The notes beneath the pieces are model-generated. The model saw only the letters and a list, made by a program, of their open reading frames with translations, was not told the origin of the DNA and searched no databases. A stretch of DNA of 64,000 bases, taken from the NCBI RefSeq assembly GCF_016862635.1, contig NZ_BONI01000047.1, positions 1 through 64,000 on the forward strand, written 5' to 3'. Position 1 is the stretch's first letter. The number at the start of each line of letters is the position of its first letter. Positions 16,468-24,383 of this stretch are shown here, one piece after another. The DNA comes from Catellatospora coxensis. Lineage in GTDB: Bacteria > Actinomycetota > Actinomycetes > Mycobacteriales > Micromonosporaceae. The position numbers were made by a program, and so were the translations under genes.

Positions 16468-17409
16468 ATGGACTTCGGAGAGGTGCTGACCGATGCGCTG
16501 CGCTCGGTGGCGCTGTTCCTGCCCAAGGCGCTGGCCTTCGTGGCGATCCTGCTCGTCGGCTGGCTCGTCGCGCGAGGCATCCGCATGCTCGCCGACAAGG
16601 GCCTGGAACGGGTCCGGTTCGACCAGCTCGCCGCGCGCGGCGGGGTGACCGCGGCGCTGGCCCGCGGCGGCGTCGACCCGTCCGACCTGGTGGCGCGGCT
16701 GGCGTACTACGCGGTGCTGCTGTTCACGCTGCAGCTCGCGTTCGGGATCTGGGGGCCGAACCCGGTCTCCGACCTGATCAACGCCGTGGTGTCGTGGCTG
16801 CCCAAGGCGTTCGTCGCGATCGTCATCGTGGTGGTGGCCGCGGCCATCGCCTCCTGGGTCCGGGACCTGGTGACGGGCGCGCTGGGCGGGCTGTCGTACG
16901 GCCGCTTCCTGGCCACCACCGCGTCGGTGTTCATCATCGGCCTCGGCGTGATCGCGGCGCTCAACCAGATCGGCGTCGCCACCACGGTGACCATGCCGAT
17001 CCTGATCGCGGTGCTGGCGACCGTAGCCGGCATCCTGATCGTGGGCGTGGGCGGCGGCCTGGTCCGCCCGATGCAGGCGCGCTGGGACACCTGGCTCGAC
17101 CGGGCCGGGCAGGAGTCGACCCGGGTCGCCGAGCACGCCCGCGCCTACGCCGCCGGGCAGTCCGACGCGACCCAGGTGCTCGCGGACCGGTCCACCACCG
17201 GCACGGTGTACCCGTCGCAGCGGGCCGGCTCGGCTGCCCCGAGCCCGGCCGCTCCGAGCGCGGCCGTCCAGAGCCCGGCCGACCCGAACCTGTACCAGGC
17301 TCCGGCCGAGCCGGACGAGTACCCGGAGCCGCTGGTGCCGGGCTTCGACAGCGACCAGACGCAGCCGCTGCCGAACAACGCCGAGCGGCCGGCGCCCCGC
17401 CGTCGCTGA
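16468..17409 (+). CDS. MscS-like conserved-TM-helix membrane protein
   Basis: 313 residues. Four to five hydrophobic helices lie in residues 15-215, with the repeated wording LPKALAFVAILLVGWLVARG and LPKAFVAIVIVVVAAAIASW. This is typical of the TM_helix repeat family (PF05552) related to small mechanosensitive channels. A charged Pro/Ala-rich cytoplasmic tail follows (220-313). The MscS pore and beta domain are missing, so gating by tension is only a family-based guess. ATG with GGAAAGGAAG 8 bp upstream. Confidence 0.8.
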   Translation: MDFGEVLTDALRSVALFLPKALAFVAILLVGWLVARGIRMLADKGLERVRFDQLAARGGVTAALARGGVDPSDLVARLAYYAVLLFTLQLAFGIWGPNPVSDLINAVVSWLPKAFVAIVIVVVAAAIASWVRDLVTGALGGLSYGRFLATTASVFIIGLGVIAALNQIGVATTVTMPILIAVLATVAGILIVGVGGGLVRPMQARWDTWLDRAGQESTRVAEHARAYAAGQSDATQVLADRSTTGTVYPSQRAGSAAPSPAAPSAAVQSPADPNLYQAPAEPDEYPEPLVPGFDSDQTQPLPNNAERPAPRRR

Positions 17410-17575
17410 GCGCCGACCGGCCGATGGGCGCGGCCTTTCCGGCCGCGCCCATCGGCGGGTGTCGACCCGGCTGTCCCTCCGGCGGGTGGAGCCGGTCGGG
17501 CAGCGTTGTCCTCTGTTCGGTCATAACGGACGTCAGGCCGCATTCGTGGCCCGGATGCTGCCCTAATCTCGCGGC

Positions 17576-17926
17576 ATGGACAACGGCCCCACCAGTCCCG
17601 AGCAAGCCCGCCAGGTGCTGGCGCGCTACGCCCGCGTCGTCGGCGATGCCGGCCGTGCCGCCGCGGCGGCCGACCCGGGCGTGCTCGCCATCCTCGACCA
17701 GGCGACGGCGAGCGTCGGCGACGCGCTCGACCCCGAGCGGCGGCCGCCCCTGGTGGAGCTCGCCTGCTACGCCGACGGGCTCACCGACAAGGCGACCGCC
17801 CTGGGCTGGAACCTGCCCGACGTCACCACCCTGGACTGGCGGCGCGCCGACCAGATCACCTGGCGGCTGGTGGCGGTGTGCGAGATCGCCGCGGCGGTGC
17901 TCGGCAGGGATGTGACCGCGGGCTGA
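17576..17926 (+). CDS. Small helical protein, hypothetical
   Basis: 116 residues, helical and acidic-to-neutral, with ARYARVVGDAGRAAAAADPG, VLAILDQATASVGDALD and a C-terminal ITWRLVAVCEIAAAVLG. There is some resemblance in the phrase PGVLAILDQ to small uncharacterised Micromonosporaceae proteins, but I cannot assign a family. ATG start; stand-alone transcription unit between the MscS-like gene and the PhoX-like gene. Confidence 0.6.
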   Translation: MDNGPTSPEQARQVLARYARVVGDAGRAAAAADPGVLAILDQATASVGDALDPERRPPLVELACYADGLTDKATALGWNLPDVTTLDWRRADQITWRLVAVCEIAAAVLGRDVTAG

Positions 17927-18061
17927 GCAGGCAAAAGGCGGCTACGTAGGCATTGTTTGCCTGCTGTTCTCCTGATCTTGGCGCGGTGCGCGCGGGGTGT
18001 TCCCGGTCGCGGGCTTGCATGTCACGGGTAGACATGAAGGCCCATCGAAAGGCAGCTATCC

Positions 18062-19459
18062 GTGCACACCCCTCTCTCCCGCCGTAACCTGCTGCGCGCC
18101 GGCACCCTCGGCGGCCTCGGCATCGCGTTTGCCGGCAGCGTGCAGGCGATCGCCGGTCCCGCGTACGCCCACCCGGCCGTCCCCGGCTACGGCCCGCTGA
18201 TCCCCGACCCGGCCGGCATCCTCGCCCTGCCGGAGGGCTTCTCCTACCGGATCGTCGCCGAGGCCGGCAAGACCCTGCTGTCGACCGGCGAGCCCACCCC
18301 GAGCGACCCCGACGGCACCGCCTGCTTCGGCACCCGCCGCGGCTTCACCCTGGTCAACAACCACGAGGTCGGCGGCGACGAGCCGTTCCGGGTCCCGACC
18401 CGGCCCGGCTTCACCTTCGACCCGGGCGCGGGCGGCGGCACCACCAACATCGAGGTCGACCACCACGGCAACCGGGTCCGGCAGTACGTCAGCCTGGCCG
18501 GCACGCACAACAACTGCGCCGGCGGCATCACCCCGTGGGGCACCTGGCTGACCTGCGAGGAGACCGAGCAGCGCAAGGGCGGGCAGTTCCAGCAGGACCA
18601 CGGCTGGGTGTTCGAGGTCGACCCGTTCGACTCCGAGGCCAACCTCGACCCGGTGCCGCTGAAGTTCCTCGGCCGGTACTCGCACGAGGCCGTCGCCGTC
18701 GACCCGAAGACCGACGAGATCTACCTGACCGAGGACGCCAGCGGCCCGAACGGGCTCTACTTCCGCTGGGTCCCGCCGAAGGGCTTCAAGGGCCGCGACG
18801 GCGCGCTGCGCAAGCTCGCCCTCAGCGAGGGCGGCGACACCGCCGGCCGCCTGCAGGCGCTGAAGGCGACCCTCGACGGCCTGCACATCACCGACCTGTC
18901 CGCGGCCACCGAGCCCGGCACGAAGTACAAGGTGACCTGGGTGGACGTGCCGGACCGGCTGGCCGCCACGGTCTCGGTGCGCAAGCAGTTCACCAACGAC
19001 CAGGTCACCCGCGCCCGCAAGCTCGAAGGCCAGTGGTACGGCGACGGCGGCGTGTACTTCGTCTCCAGCTACGCCCGGATCACCGACGGCAGCGTGCACG
19101 AGCACGACGGCCAGGTGTGGTTCTACGACCCGAAGCGCGAGACGATCGAGCTCAAGACCATCTTCGGGGTGAACCCGGACCCGAAGGCCGAGGGCCATTA
19201 CGACGGCCCGGACAACATCACCGTCTCGCCGTACGGCGGCATCATCCTCGCCGAGGACGGCGAGGGCCTGTCGCACCTGGTCGGCGTGAGCGACAAGGGC
19301 GTCACCTACCCGCTGGCCCGCAACGAGATCAGCGACAGCGAGTTCACCGGGCCGACGTTCAGCCAGGACGGCCGGATCCTGTTCGCCGGCATCCAGGCCG
19401 ACGGCCTGGTCGTCGCGATCACCGGCCCGTGGGGCAAGGGCCACGGGCACGGTCACTGA
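18062..19459 (+). CDS. PhoX-family (DUF839) secreted phosphatase-like protein
   Basis: 465 residues. A Tat signal is evident (SRRNLLRAGTLGGLGIAFAG, cleavage near AYAHP). The mature part carries PhoX landmarks: FTLVNNHEVGG, the segment HNNCAGGITPWGTWLTCEE, YSHEAVAVDP, TEDASGPNGLYFRW, GPDNITVSPYGGIILAEDG and GPTFSQDGRILFAGIQ. PhoX enzymes are iron/calcium alkaline phosphatases folded as six-bladed propellers; the shorter actinobacterial members like this one are of unproven activity. GTG at 18062 with GAAAGG upstream. A small inverted repeat (CATGTC/GACATG, 18018-18036) lies in the leader. No convincing PHO box was found. Confidence 0.85.
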   Translation: MHTPLSRRNLLRAGTLGGLGIAFAGSVQAIAGPAYAHPAVPGYGPLIPDPAGILALPEGFSYRIVAEAGKTLLSTGEPTPSDPDGTACFGTRRGFTLVNNHEVGGDEPFRVPTRPGFTFDPGAGGGTTNIEVDHHGNRVRQYVSLAGTHNNCAGGITPWGTWLTCEETEQRKGGQFQQDHGWVFEVDPFDSEANLDPVPLKFLGRYSHEAVAVDPKTDEIYLTEDASGPNGLYFRWVPPKGFKGRDGALRKLALSEGGDTAGRLQALKATLDGLHITDLSAATEPGTKYKVTWVDVPDRLAATVSVRKQFTNDQVTRARKLEGQWYGDGGVYFVSSYARITDGSVHEHDGQVWFYDPKRETIELKTIFGVNPDPKAEGHYDGPDNITVSPYGGIILAEDGEGLSHLVGVSDKGVTYPLARNEISDSEFTGPTFSQDGRILFAGIQADGLVVAITGPWGKGHGHGH

Positions 19460-19561
19460 TCCATCCCGTGCTGCGCCTGCCCCGGATGTGCCGCCGGGGC
19501 AGGCGCTCGGCCGGTGGCGGCGTCGGGACGGACGCCGCCACCGGCACCCCGGGTCCTGCCG

Positions 19562-20119
19562 TCAGAGATCGGTGACCTCGCCGGTCGCGACGAAACGGGC
19601 CGTCGCGTCGCGCATCCTGGCCAGGAATTCGGCCAGGTCCGCGGCGGCGGGTCCGTACGCGCCGGGGCGGCCGATGTGCCGGCCGGTGTAGACCCGGTCC
19701 GGCGTGATGGCACCGGGTGGCAGGCGCAGCACCGGCGTGCCGGTCGGGGCCGGCAGCGCGTATCGCGTCCCACCGCCGTCGGAGGCGAAGACCACGACGT
19801 CGAGGCGCTCACCCGCCCAGTCGACCGTCGCGAGTTCGTCCCGGGCGGCGCACACGTCGCGCGGACCGGAGATGAAGTAGGCGTTGCCGACGTCGGGAAG
19901 CGACACCCCGCCCGTGGCGCGGTAGAACTCCAGCAGGTCGCCGGGCAGGCGGAGCCCGTACAGCAGGTCCGCCAGGCGTGCCAGGTCCTCGGGTGCGGCC
20001 GGCGGCGCCACCCGGTGCTCGTCGGGTGGGTAACCGAAACGCGCTTCGAACCCCAGCTGCAGCTCGGCCGCCAGTGCTGCGATGTCGGCCGCCCAGCGGC
20101 GCGGGAACTCGTCGTCCAC
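19562..20119 (-). CDS. SMI1/KNR4-like protein
   Basis: 185 residues. The core (about 40-90) reads LADLLYGLRLPGDLLEFYRATGG, then VSLPDVGNAYFISGP, the usual SMI1/KNR4 (SUKH) fold pattern with the L-P-x-D/E-L-x-x-F/L-Y segment. A C-terminal helical tail follows. SUKH proteins are often immunity proteins to contact-dependent toxins, but no toxin gene is adjacent. The start is uncertain: the GTG at 20119 is the best in-frame choice, and a good AAGGAG lies about 22 bp further upstream than ideal. Confidence 0.65.
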   Translation of the reverse strand: MDDEFPRRWAADIAALAAELQLGFEARFGYPPDEHRVAPPAAPEDLARLADLLYGLRLPGDLLEFYRATGGVSLPDVGNAYFISGPRDVCAARDELATVDWAGERLDVVVFASDGGGTRYALPAPTGTPVLRLPPGAITPDRVYTGRHIGRPGAYGPAAADLAEFLARMRDATARFVATGEVTDL

Positions 20120-20188
20120 GTCGGCATTGTCGACGGCGGCGCTCCTTTCCTGCTTGCCGGGGCGGGCCCGCTCTGGTTGCCTGCTCCG

Positions 20189-21166
20189 GTGATCTTCGAG
20201 ACGGTATGGCGGCACAGCGTGCACCAGCGCGCCTACCTGACCCGCTCCGCGGTCGGGAGCGGGCGGGTGGTGGTGCACGAGCGCGCCACCCGGCTGGTCG
20301 GCCTCGACGTGCGCGACGGCGGGGTCCGCTGGGACATGCCCCTGGGCCGGTGGCCGTACGCGTTGACGGTCGCCGGCGGCCGGTGCCTGGCCGTTCCGCA
20401 GTGGCAGCCGTGGCTGGCCTGCCACGAGGCGATCGCCGGCGAGCGGCTCTGGCGCGTCTGGCTGCCCCGGTTCACCGGGCACCTCGCGGTCGCCGGGGGA
20501 GTCGTGGTGGTCGGCGGGTGGCGCGGGTACACCCCGCTGGCGGGATACGACCTGGTCAACGGGGCGCTGTTGTGGCGGGTCGGCGGCGACGTGGAGGTCC
20601 AGCAGCCGATCGCCCTCGGCGGCCGCGTGCTGCTGGCCGTACGCGGCACCGGCCTGATCCGGGCGCTCGACCCGCGCACCGGCGCCGACCTGGACACCTG
20701 GGAGCTGCCGGAACCTGTGCTGGAGGTGGACTCGGGTCCGGTGCTCCTCCGGCTGGACGCGGAGCGGGTGCTGGTGCGCGGCGCTTCCGGCGGACTGTGG
20801 GAGCTCGGTCCCACCGGCGGCGAGCTGCGGCGGCTGCCCGGCGTCCCCGACGACGTCCGGTCGGTGACCGTGGCGGGCGGCCTGGTCTGGTGCGACATCG
20901 GCGAGCAGGTGGTAGCGCTGGAGCCCGGCAGGACACAGCCGCGGGCCCGCGTGCCGACCTTCGGGCGGTCCGCCGGTGTCGCAGCCGTCGACTCGGGGTT
21001 CGTGCTCGCCGGCCACCTGGGCCGGCTGACCCTGGTCGGTCACGACGGGGGTGTCGTCGGCCGGGCCACGGTGGACAAGCGGATCGGCAGCCTGCACGGG
21101 GTCGACCGGGACCGGGTGCTGGTGCTCGGCAAGAGCGAACTTCTGGCGGTGGACCTGCGTCGGTGA
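20189..21166 (+). CDS. PQQ-like beta-propeller protein, cytoplasmic
   Basis: 325 residues with six to seven repeats of about 45 residues of the kind RLVGLDVRDGGVRWDMPLG, LAGYDLVNGALLWRVGG and RALDPRTGADLDTWELP. This matches the PQQ_2/YncE-like propellers. There is no signal peptide or cofactor motif, so it is probably a structural or binding propeller. GTG at 20189 (VIFETVWR); the ribosome binding site is weak and the start is not certain. It is divergent from the SMI1-like gene. Confidence 0.7.
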   Translation: MIFETVWRHSVHQRAYLTRSAVGSGRVVVHERATRLVGLDVRDGGVRWDMPLGRWPYALTVAGGRCLAVPQWQPWLACHEAIAGERLWRVWLPRFTGHLAVAGGVVVVGGWRGYTPLAGYDLVNGALLWRVGGDVEVQQPIALGGRVLLAVRGTGLIRALDPRTGADLDTWELPEPVLEVDSGPVLLRLDAERVLVRGASGGLWELGPTGGELRRLPGVPDDVRSVTVAGGLVWCDIGEQVVALEPGRTQPRARVPTFGRSAGVAAVDSGFVLAGHLGRLTLVGHDGGVVGRATVDKRIGSLHGVDRDRVLVLGKSELLAVDLRR

Positions 21167-21330
21167 CACCGTCCTGCTCCGCCGATCGGCACGATCGGCC
21201 GCCGGACAGGGGCCAGGTGAGGTGGCGAGCAGGTGCGGCGGTGCAGCGGTCTGCCTCGGCCTAACCGGGATGATGGACCGGGGGCGCGTTCGGGCGGGTT
21301 GGGATGCGTTGTCAGCGGATTTTCGGGCGA

Positions 21331-21347
21331 TTCAACTAGTGGTTGAA
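21331..21347. promoter_or_regulatory. Palindromic operator left of the IS607 element
   Basis: TTCAAC and GTTGAA flank five bases. It lies just left of the inferred left end of the insertion. If the element were removed, this palindrome would lie about 40 bp upstream of the epimerase start, so it was probably that gene's operator. Confidence 0.5.
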
Positions 21348-21369
21348 TTTCTATCAGGTTTGCATATAG

Positions 21370-21386
21370 TTGCTCGATATGAGCAA
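21370..21386. repeat. Left-end TnpA-site palindrome
   Basis: TTGCTC-GATAT-GAGCAA, perfect 6-bp arms, preceded by TGCATAT. It contains the tnpA start codon (21379), so recombinase binding here would also block its own translation start region and transcription. It is matched by the palindrome at the right end. Confidence 0.6.
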
Positions 21387-21990
21387 GTATTACCGGATCG
21401 GGGAGTTCGCTGTCCGGATCGGCCGGTCGCCTCAGACCGTCCGTCGCTGGGAACGCGAGGGGCGTATAGCCGCCAAGCGAACCCCTGCCGGACAGCGTTA
21501 CTTCGACGAGGCCGACGTGCTTGCTGTCCTGCGCCCGGGATTCGGCGTCTCGGACCGGGCCACGGTGGTTTACTGCCGTGTTTCCTCGCCCGGCCAGAGG
21601 GACGACCTCGCTTCCCAGGTGGCCGCGATGGAGACGTTCTGCCTGGGTGCGGGGATCGCAGTGGACGAGTGGGTCAGCGAAGTCGGCGGGGGGATGGATC
21701 TGCGCCGCAAGAAGTTCCTCGCCGTGATGGACCGGATCGAGGCCGGCGAGCTCGTTCGGCTGGTCGTTGCTCACAAGGACCGGCTGGCCCGGTTCGGGTT
21801 TGACTACATCGAGCATGTGGCGTCCCGACACGGTTGCGAGATCGTGGTCGCCAACGCTGAGTCGCTGTCGCCGCAGCAGGAGCTAGTCGAGGACCTGCTG
21901 GCCATCGTGCACACCTTCTCGTACCGCGTGTACGGCCTGCGTCGCTACGAGAAAACGCTGAAGGACGAGCTGAGCGGTGGTGGCCGGTGA
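21379..21990 (+). CDS. tnpA: IS607-family serine recombinase (TnpA)
   Basis: 203 residues. The MerR-like HTH is at the N-terminus (YYRIGEFAVRIGRSPQTVRRWE) with a wing RTPAGQRYFDEADV. The serine resolvase domain follows: VVYCRVSSPGQRDDLASQV (nucleophile probably S69), then LVVAHKDRLARFGFDYIEHV and the catalytic-domain end QELVEDLLAIVHTFSYRVYGLRRYEK. The HTH lies before the catalytic domain, as is special to IS607 recombinases. The ATG at 21379 is inside the left-end palindrome; an in-frame TTG at 21370 is less likely. All key motifs appear intact. Confidence 0.9.
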   Translation: MSKYYRIGEFAVRIGRSPQTVRRWEREGRIAAKRTPAGQRYFDEADVLAVLRPGFGVSDRATVVYCRVSSPGQRDDLASQVAAMETFCLGAGIAVDEWVSEVGGGMDLRRKKFLAVMDRIEAGELVRLVVAHKDRLARFGFDYIEHVASRHGCEIVVANAESLSPQQELVEDLLAIVHTFSYRVYGLRRYEKTLKDELSGGGR

Positions 21991-23474
21991 AGGTCACGAG
22001 GGTGGCGTACTCGCACGGGCTGAACCCGGGCAAGTACGCGGCCCTGTCGGAGCAGGCCTGCCGGCTGGGCCGGGTCCGGTCGCGGGTGTGGCAGCAGTAC
22101 GGCTCCGTCGTCGGTGCCGGTCTCAAGGACCGGCAGGTCCGTGACGCGTGGCTGGCTGATGGCACTCACCATCGATTCGGAGTGTTGGCGAACGCTTGGA
22201 AGGAAACCGTCCGGGACGCGATGGCCGACATCGCCGCCAACCGGGAAGCAGCCAAGGTTCACGTGCGTCAGGCGATCCGCCGCCACGCGAGCGACCCGGT
22301 CAAGATGAAACACCTGTTCACCGAACTGAAAGCGGACCGGTGGGCAGCCGACCCGTTCCTGTCTCGGCAGATGCGTCGGCACTGCAAGCGTGGCAAGAAC
22401 CGCACCCACAATCAGATCGTGGTCCGCTCCGACCAGCACAACACCAAGGTCGACGCCCGGGGCCGGCTCTGGCTGGCCGTGCCCGGGCTACGACGTCGGC
22501 AGTTGGTGAGGATCCCGCTGAACACCACGATCGCCCCGACCGGGACGTTGCGGCTGATCCTGCGCGGCGGCCTAGTCGAGATCCACTACCAGATCGACGC
22601 CGCCGACATGCGCACCTCGCAGCGTCCCTGCGGCACCCGCAGGGTCGGCGTGGACAAGGGCTACACCGAGGCCTTGACGGACTCCGACGGCGACCACCAC
22701 GGCACCCGGCTCGGCCGGCTGCTCACCACCGAGTCGGACCATCGCAAGGCCAAGGGCCGGGCCAGGGCGAAGCTGCGCTCTATCGCCAACGGCGCCGCCC
22801 GGCGCGGCGACCATGCCAAGGCCGCCCGGATCCACCGCCACAACCTCGGCACCGTCAAACGGCAACGCCGCCGCGCACGCTGGGAAGCGACGGTACGCAC
22901 CGAGACGTTCACTGCTGTGCACCGCGTCGTGGACAAGGCGAACACGGTGGTGGCTGAAGACCTCACCAAGAAGTTCACCGGGCGCAGCCTGCTCGGGAAG
23001 AACACCAACCGGCGTCTGGCGGCGTGGACCAAGGGGGTCACCGCCGAGGCGCTGAAGAACGTGTCGGAGCGCAGAGGTTCTGCGCTCGTTCCCGTCAACG
23101 CTGCCTATACCTCACAAGCCTGTCACCGCTGTGCAGCCCTCGGGCGTCGCGGCGGGGACCGGCTTCACTGCACCCGGTGCGGGGTCGTGTGGCAGGCCGA
23201 CGTGAACGCTGCGATCAACATCCTGCAACGGGCAAGCGACCCCGACATCGCCCTGCACACCCCGCACACGCGCGTGAAGCAGATCTTGCAGGAACGGGCC
23301 GATCGCCACCGGACCAGACTGCCGGTCCAGGACTCCAGCCACCATCCGGCGGCGGAGAGCGAAACATCCGAACTGCTCAGTAATGAGCAATATGCAGGAA
23401 GCAGAGGTGTGGACGATGGCATTGGTGGCAGTGACCGGCGGCAGCGGCAAGCTGGGCCGGGCGGTGGTACGTGA
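21987..23474 (+). CDS. tnpB: TnpB RNA-guided nuclease of the IS607 element
   Basis: 495 residues in the open frame. The GTG at 21987 overlaps the tnpA stop by four bases. RuvC-like catalytic residues are present: D223 (RRVGVDKGYTEALTDSDG), E324 (NTVVAEDLTKKF) and D405 (WQADVNAAINILQ). The zinc finger is CHRC (379-382) and CTRC (395-398). All three acidic residues and four cysteines are intact, so the nuclease may be active. The frame has no stop inside the element and continues about 25 codons past the inferred right end into the epimerase region (stop at 23472-23474). TnpB proteins are guided by an RNA from the 3' end of the element and cut the empty site. Confidence 0.9.
   Translation: MKVTRVAYSHGLNPGKYAALSEQACRLGRVRSRVWQQYGSVVGAGLKDRQVRDAWLADGTHHRFGVLANAWKETVRDAMADIAANREAAKVHVRQAIRRHASDPVKMKHLFTELKADRWAADPFLSRQMRRHCKRGKNRTHNQIVVRSDQHNTKVDARGRLWLAVPGLRRRQLVRIPLNTTIAPTGTLRLILRGGLVEIHYQIDAADMRTSQRPCGTRRVGVDKGYTEALTDSDGDHHGTRLGRLLTTESDHRKAKGRARAKLRSIANGAARRGDHAKAARIHRHNLGTVKRQRRRARWEATVRTETFTAVHRVVDKANTVVAEDLTKKFTGRSLLGKNTNRRLAAWTKGVTAEALKNVSERRGSALVPVNAAYTSQACHRCAALGRRGGDRLHCTRCGVVWQADVNAAINILQRASDPDIALHTPHTRVKQILQERADRHRTRLPVQDSSHHPAAESETSELLSNEQYAGSRGVDDGIGGSDRRQRQAGPGGGT
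23265..23398 (+). ncRNA. Possible omega (reRNA) guide-RNA scaffold at the tnpB 3' end
   Basis: In TnpB systems the guide RNA overlaps the 3' end of tnpB and runs through the right end of the element, with the guide taken from the flank. Here the region after the last RuvC motif contains a short hairpin (GGACC/GGTCC about 23318-23336) and the right-end palindrome. The guide would begin at about 23399. Position is by analogy; the 5' end is arbitrary. Confidence 0.35.
23374..23389. repeat. Right-end TnpA-site palindrome
   Basis: TGCTCA-GTAA-TGAGCA followed by ATATGCAGG. Read on the opposite strand it matches the left end (TGCATAT, TGCTC, TGAGCA) with different spacing, so it is probably the second recombinase-binding site. 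Confidence 0.6.
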
Positions 23475-24261
23475 TCTGCTCGACAACGGGTACGAGGTGG
23501 TGAACCTCGACGTCGCGCCGCCGCGCGAGCAGCTGTGCCCGTACACCCGGATCGATTTCACCGACTACGGCCAGGCGGTGGAGGCGTTCAGCGCGATCGA
23601 CAGCCGGTACGCGAAGGTGGACGCGGTGGTGCACCTCGCGGCGATCCCGGGGCCGGGGGTGACCGGGAACGCGGCGACGTTCGCCAACAACATCACGGTC
23701 AGCTACAACGTGTTCGCGGCGGCGCGGGCGGCGGGCGTGCGCAACGTGGTGTGGGCGTCCAGCGAGACGGTACTCGGGCTGCCGTTCGACACCCCGCCGC
23801 CGTACCTGCCGGTGGACGAGGAGTACGCGGGGCGGCCGGAGACGGCGTACTCCCTGGCCAAGCACCTCGATGAGCAGATGGCGGCGCAGTTCTGCCGCTG
23901 GGACCCGGAACTGAAGATGATCGGGCTGCGCTTCTCGAACGTGATGGAGCCCGGCGACTACGCGAACTTCGCGTCGTGGCAGGACGATCCGCGGGCGCGG
24001 AGGTGGAATCTGTGGTCGTACATCGACTGCCGCGACGGCGCGCAGGCGGTGCGCCGCGCGCTGGAGTACCCGCAGCCCGGCCTGGAGGTGTTCATCATCG
24101 CCAACGCCGACACGGTGATGCACCGCGAGACCGCGGACCTGGCCGCCGAGGTCTTCCCGGACCTGCCCTGGCAGCGCCCGGTCTCCGGCAACGAGACCCT
24201 GCTCTCGATCGACAAGGCCCGCCGCGTCCTCGGCTACGACCCGGTCCACGGCTGGCGCTGA
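23416..24261 (+). CDS. NAD-dependent epimerase/dehydratase (extended SDR)
   Basis: 281 residues. N-terminal VAVTGGSGKLGRAVVRDLL is the Rossmann GxxGxxG, then VVHLAAIPGPG, the VVWASSETVLG strand and YSLAKHLDEQMAAQF (Tyr/Lys pair YxxxK). The fold is of extended SDRs such as sugar epimerases or uronate/aldose dehydrogenases; the compact size and the absence of a GDP/UDP-binding C-terminal half favour a free-sugar or small-substrate enzyme, but this is a guess. The ATG at 23416 (MALVAVTGG) fits the family; the in-frame ATG at 23383 lies inside the insertion sequence. The IS607 element ends about 18 bp upstream, so expression may now depend on the element. Confidence 0.85.
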   Translation: MALVAVTGGSGKLGRAVVRDLLDNGYEVVNLDVAPPREQLCPYTRIDFTDYGQAVEAFSAIDSRYAKVDAVVHLAAIPGPGVTGNAATFANNITVSYNVFAAARAAGVRNVVWASSETVLGLPFDTPPPYLPVDEEYAGRPETAYSLAKHLDEQMAAQFCRWDPELKMIGLRFSNVMEPGDYANFASWQDDPRARRWNLWSYIDCRDGAQAVRRALEYPQPGLEVFIIANADTVMHRETADLAAEVFPDLPWQRPVSGNETLLSIDKARRVLGYDPVHGWR

Positions 24262-24277
24262 TCCCCGACCACACGAG

Positions 24278-24304
24278 GGGCCCGCACCGGTCTGGTGCGG
24301 GCCC
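24278..24304 (+). terminator. Hairpin terminator after the epimerase
   Basis: GGGCCCGCACC (24278-24288) and its complement (24294-24304) form an 11-bp stem with a five-base loop, 16 bp past the stop codon. Confidence 0.75.
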
Positions 24305-24322
24305 GCCGCGCTTTCAGTGGTC

Positions 24323-24377
24323 GATCATGAAGTTGTGGCCGGAACACGCCGACGAACCGTGCCATAAGTTCATGATC
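24323..24377. repeat. 55-bp pseudo-palindromic repeat, copy 1
   Basis: Begins GATCATGA and ends TCATGATC; inner parts are imperfectly paired. A copy of the same length with about 10 substitutions lies at 35623-35677. Both lie between convergent genes. Short open frames here (MNLWHGSxAC on the minus strand) come from the repeat and are not genes. Confidence 0.75.
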
Positions 24378-24383
24378 AACGCG

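Larger units (their letters stand above)
21357..23398 (+). mobile_element. IS607-family insertion sequence (about 2.04 kb)
   Basis: The unit contains a serine recombinase (TnpA) with MerR-like N-terminal HTH and a TnpB nuclease gene overlapping by four bases, the standard IS607 order. Both ends carry related sequence: TGCATAT followed by a TGCTC...GAGCA palindrome at the left (from 21361) and, inverted, at the right (to 23396). A GG dinucleotide at 21357-21358 and at 23397-23398 fits the GG crossover often seen in this family, with no target duplication. The boundaries are inferred from these signals and not proven. It lies directly upstream of the epimerase gene, in the same orientation. Confidence 0.75.

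Noticed and set aside
17927-18061. PHO box upstream of the PhoX-like gene (also before phoD at 38560-38730)
   Set aside because: Only partial GTTCA-like matches without the direct-repeat spacing were found.
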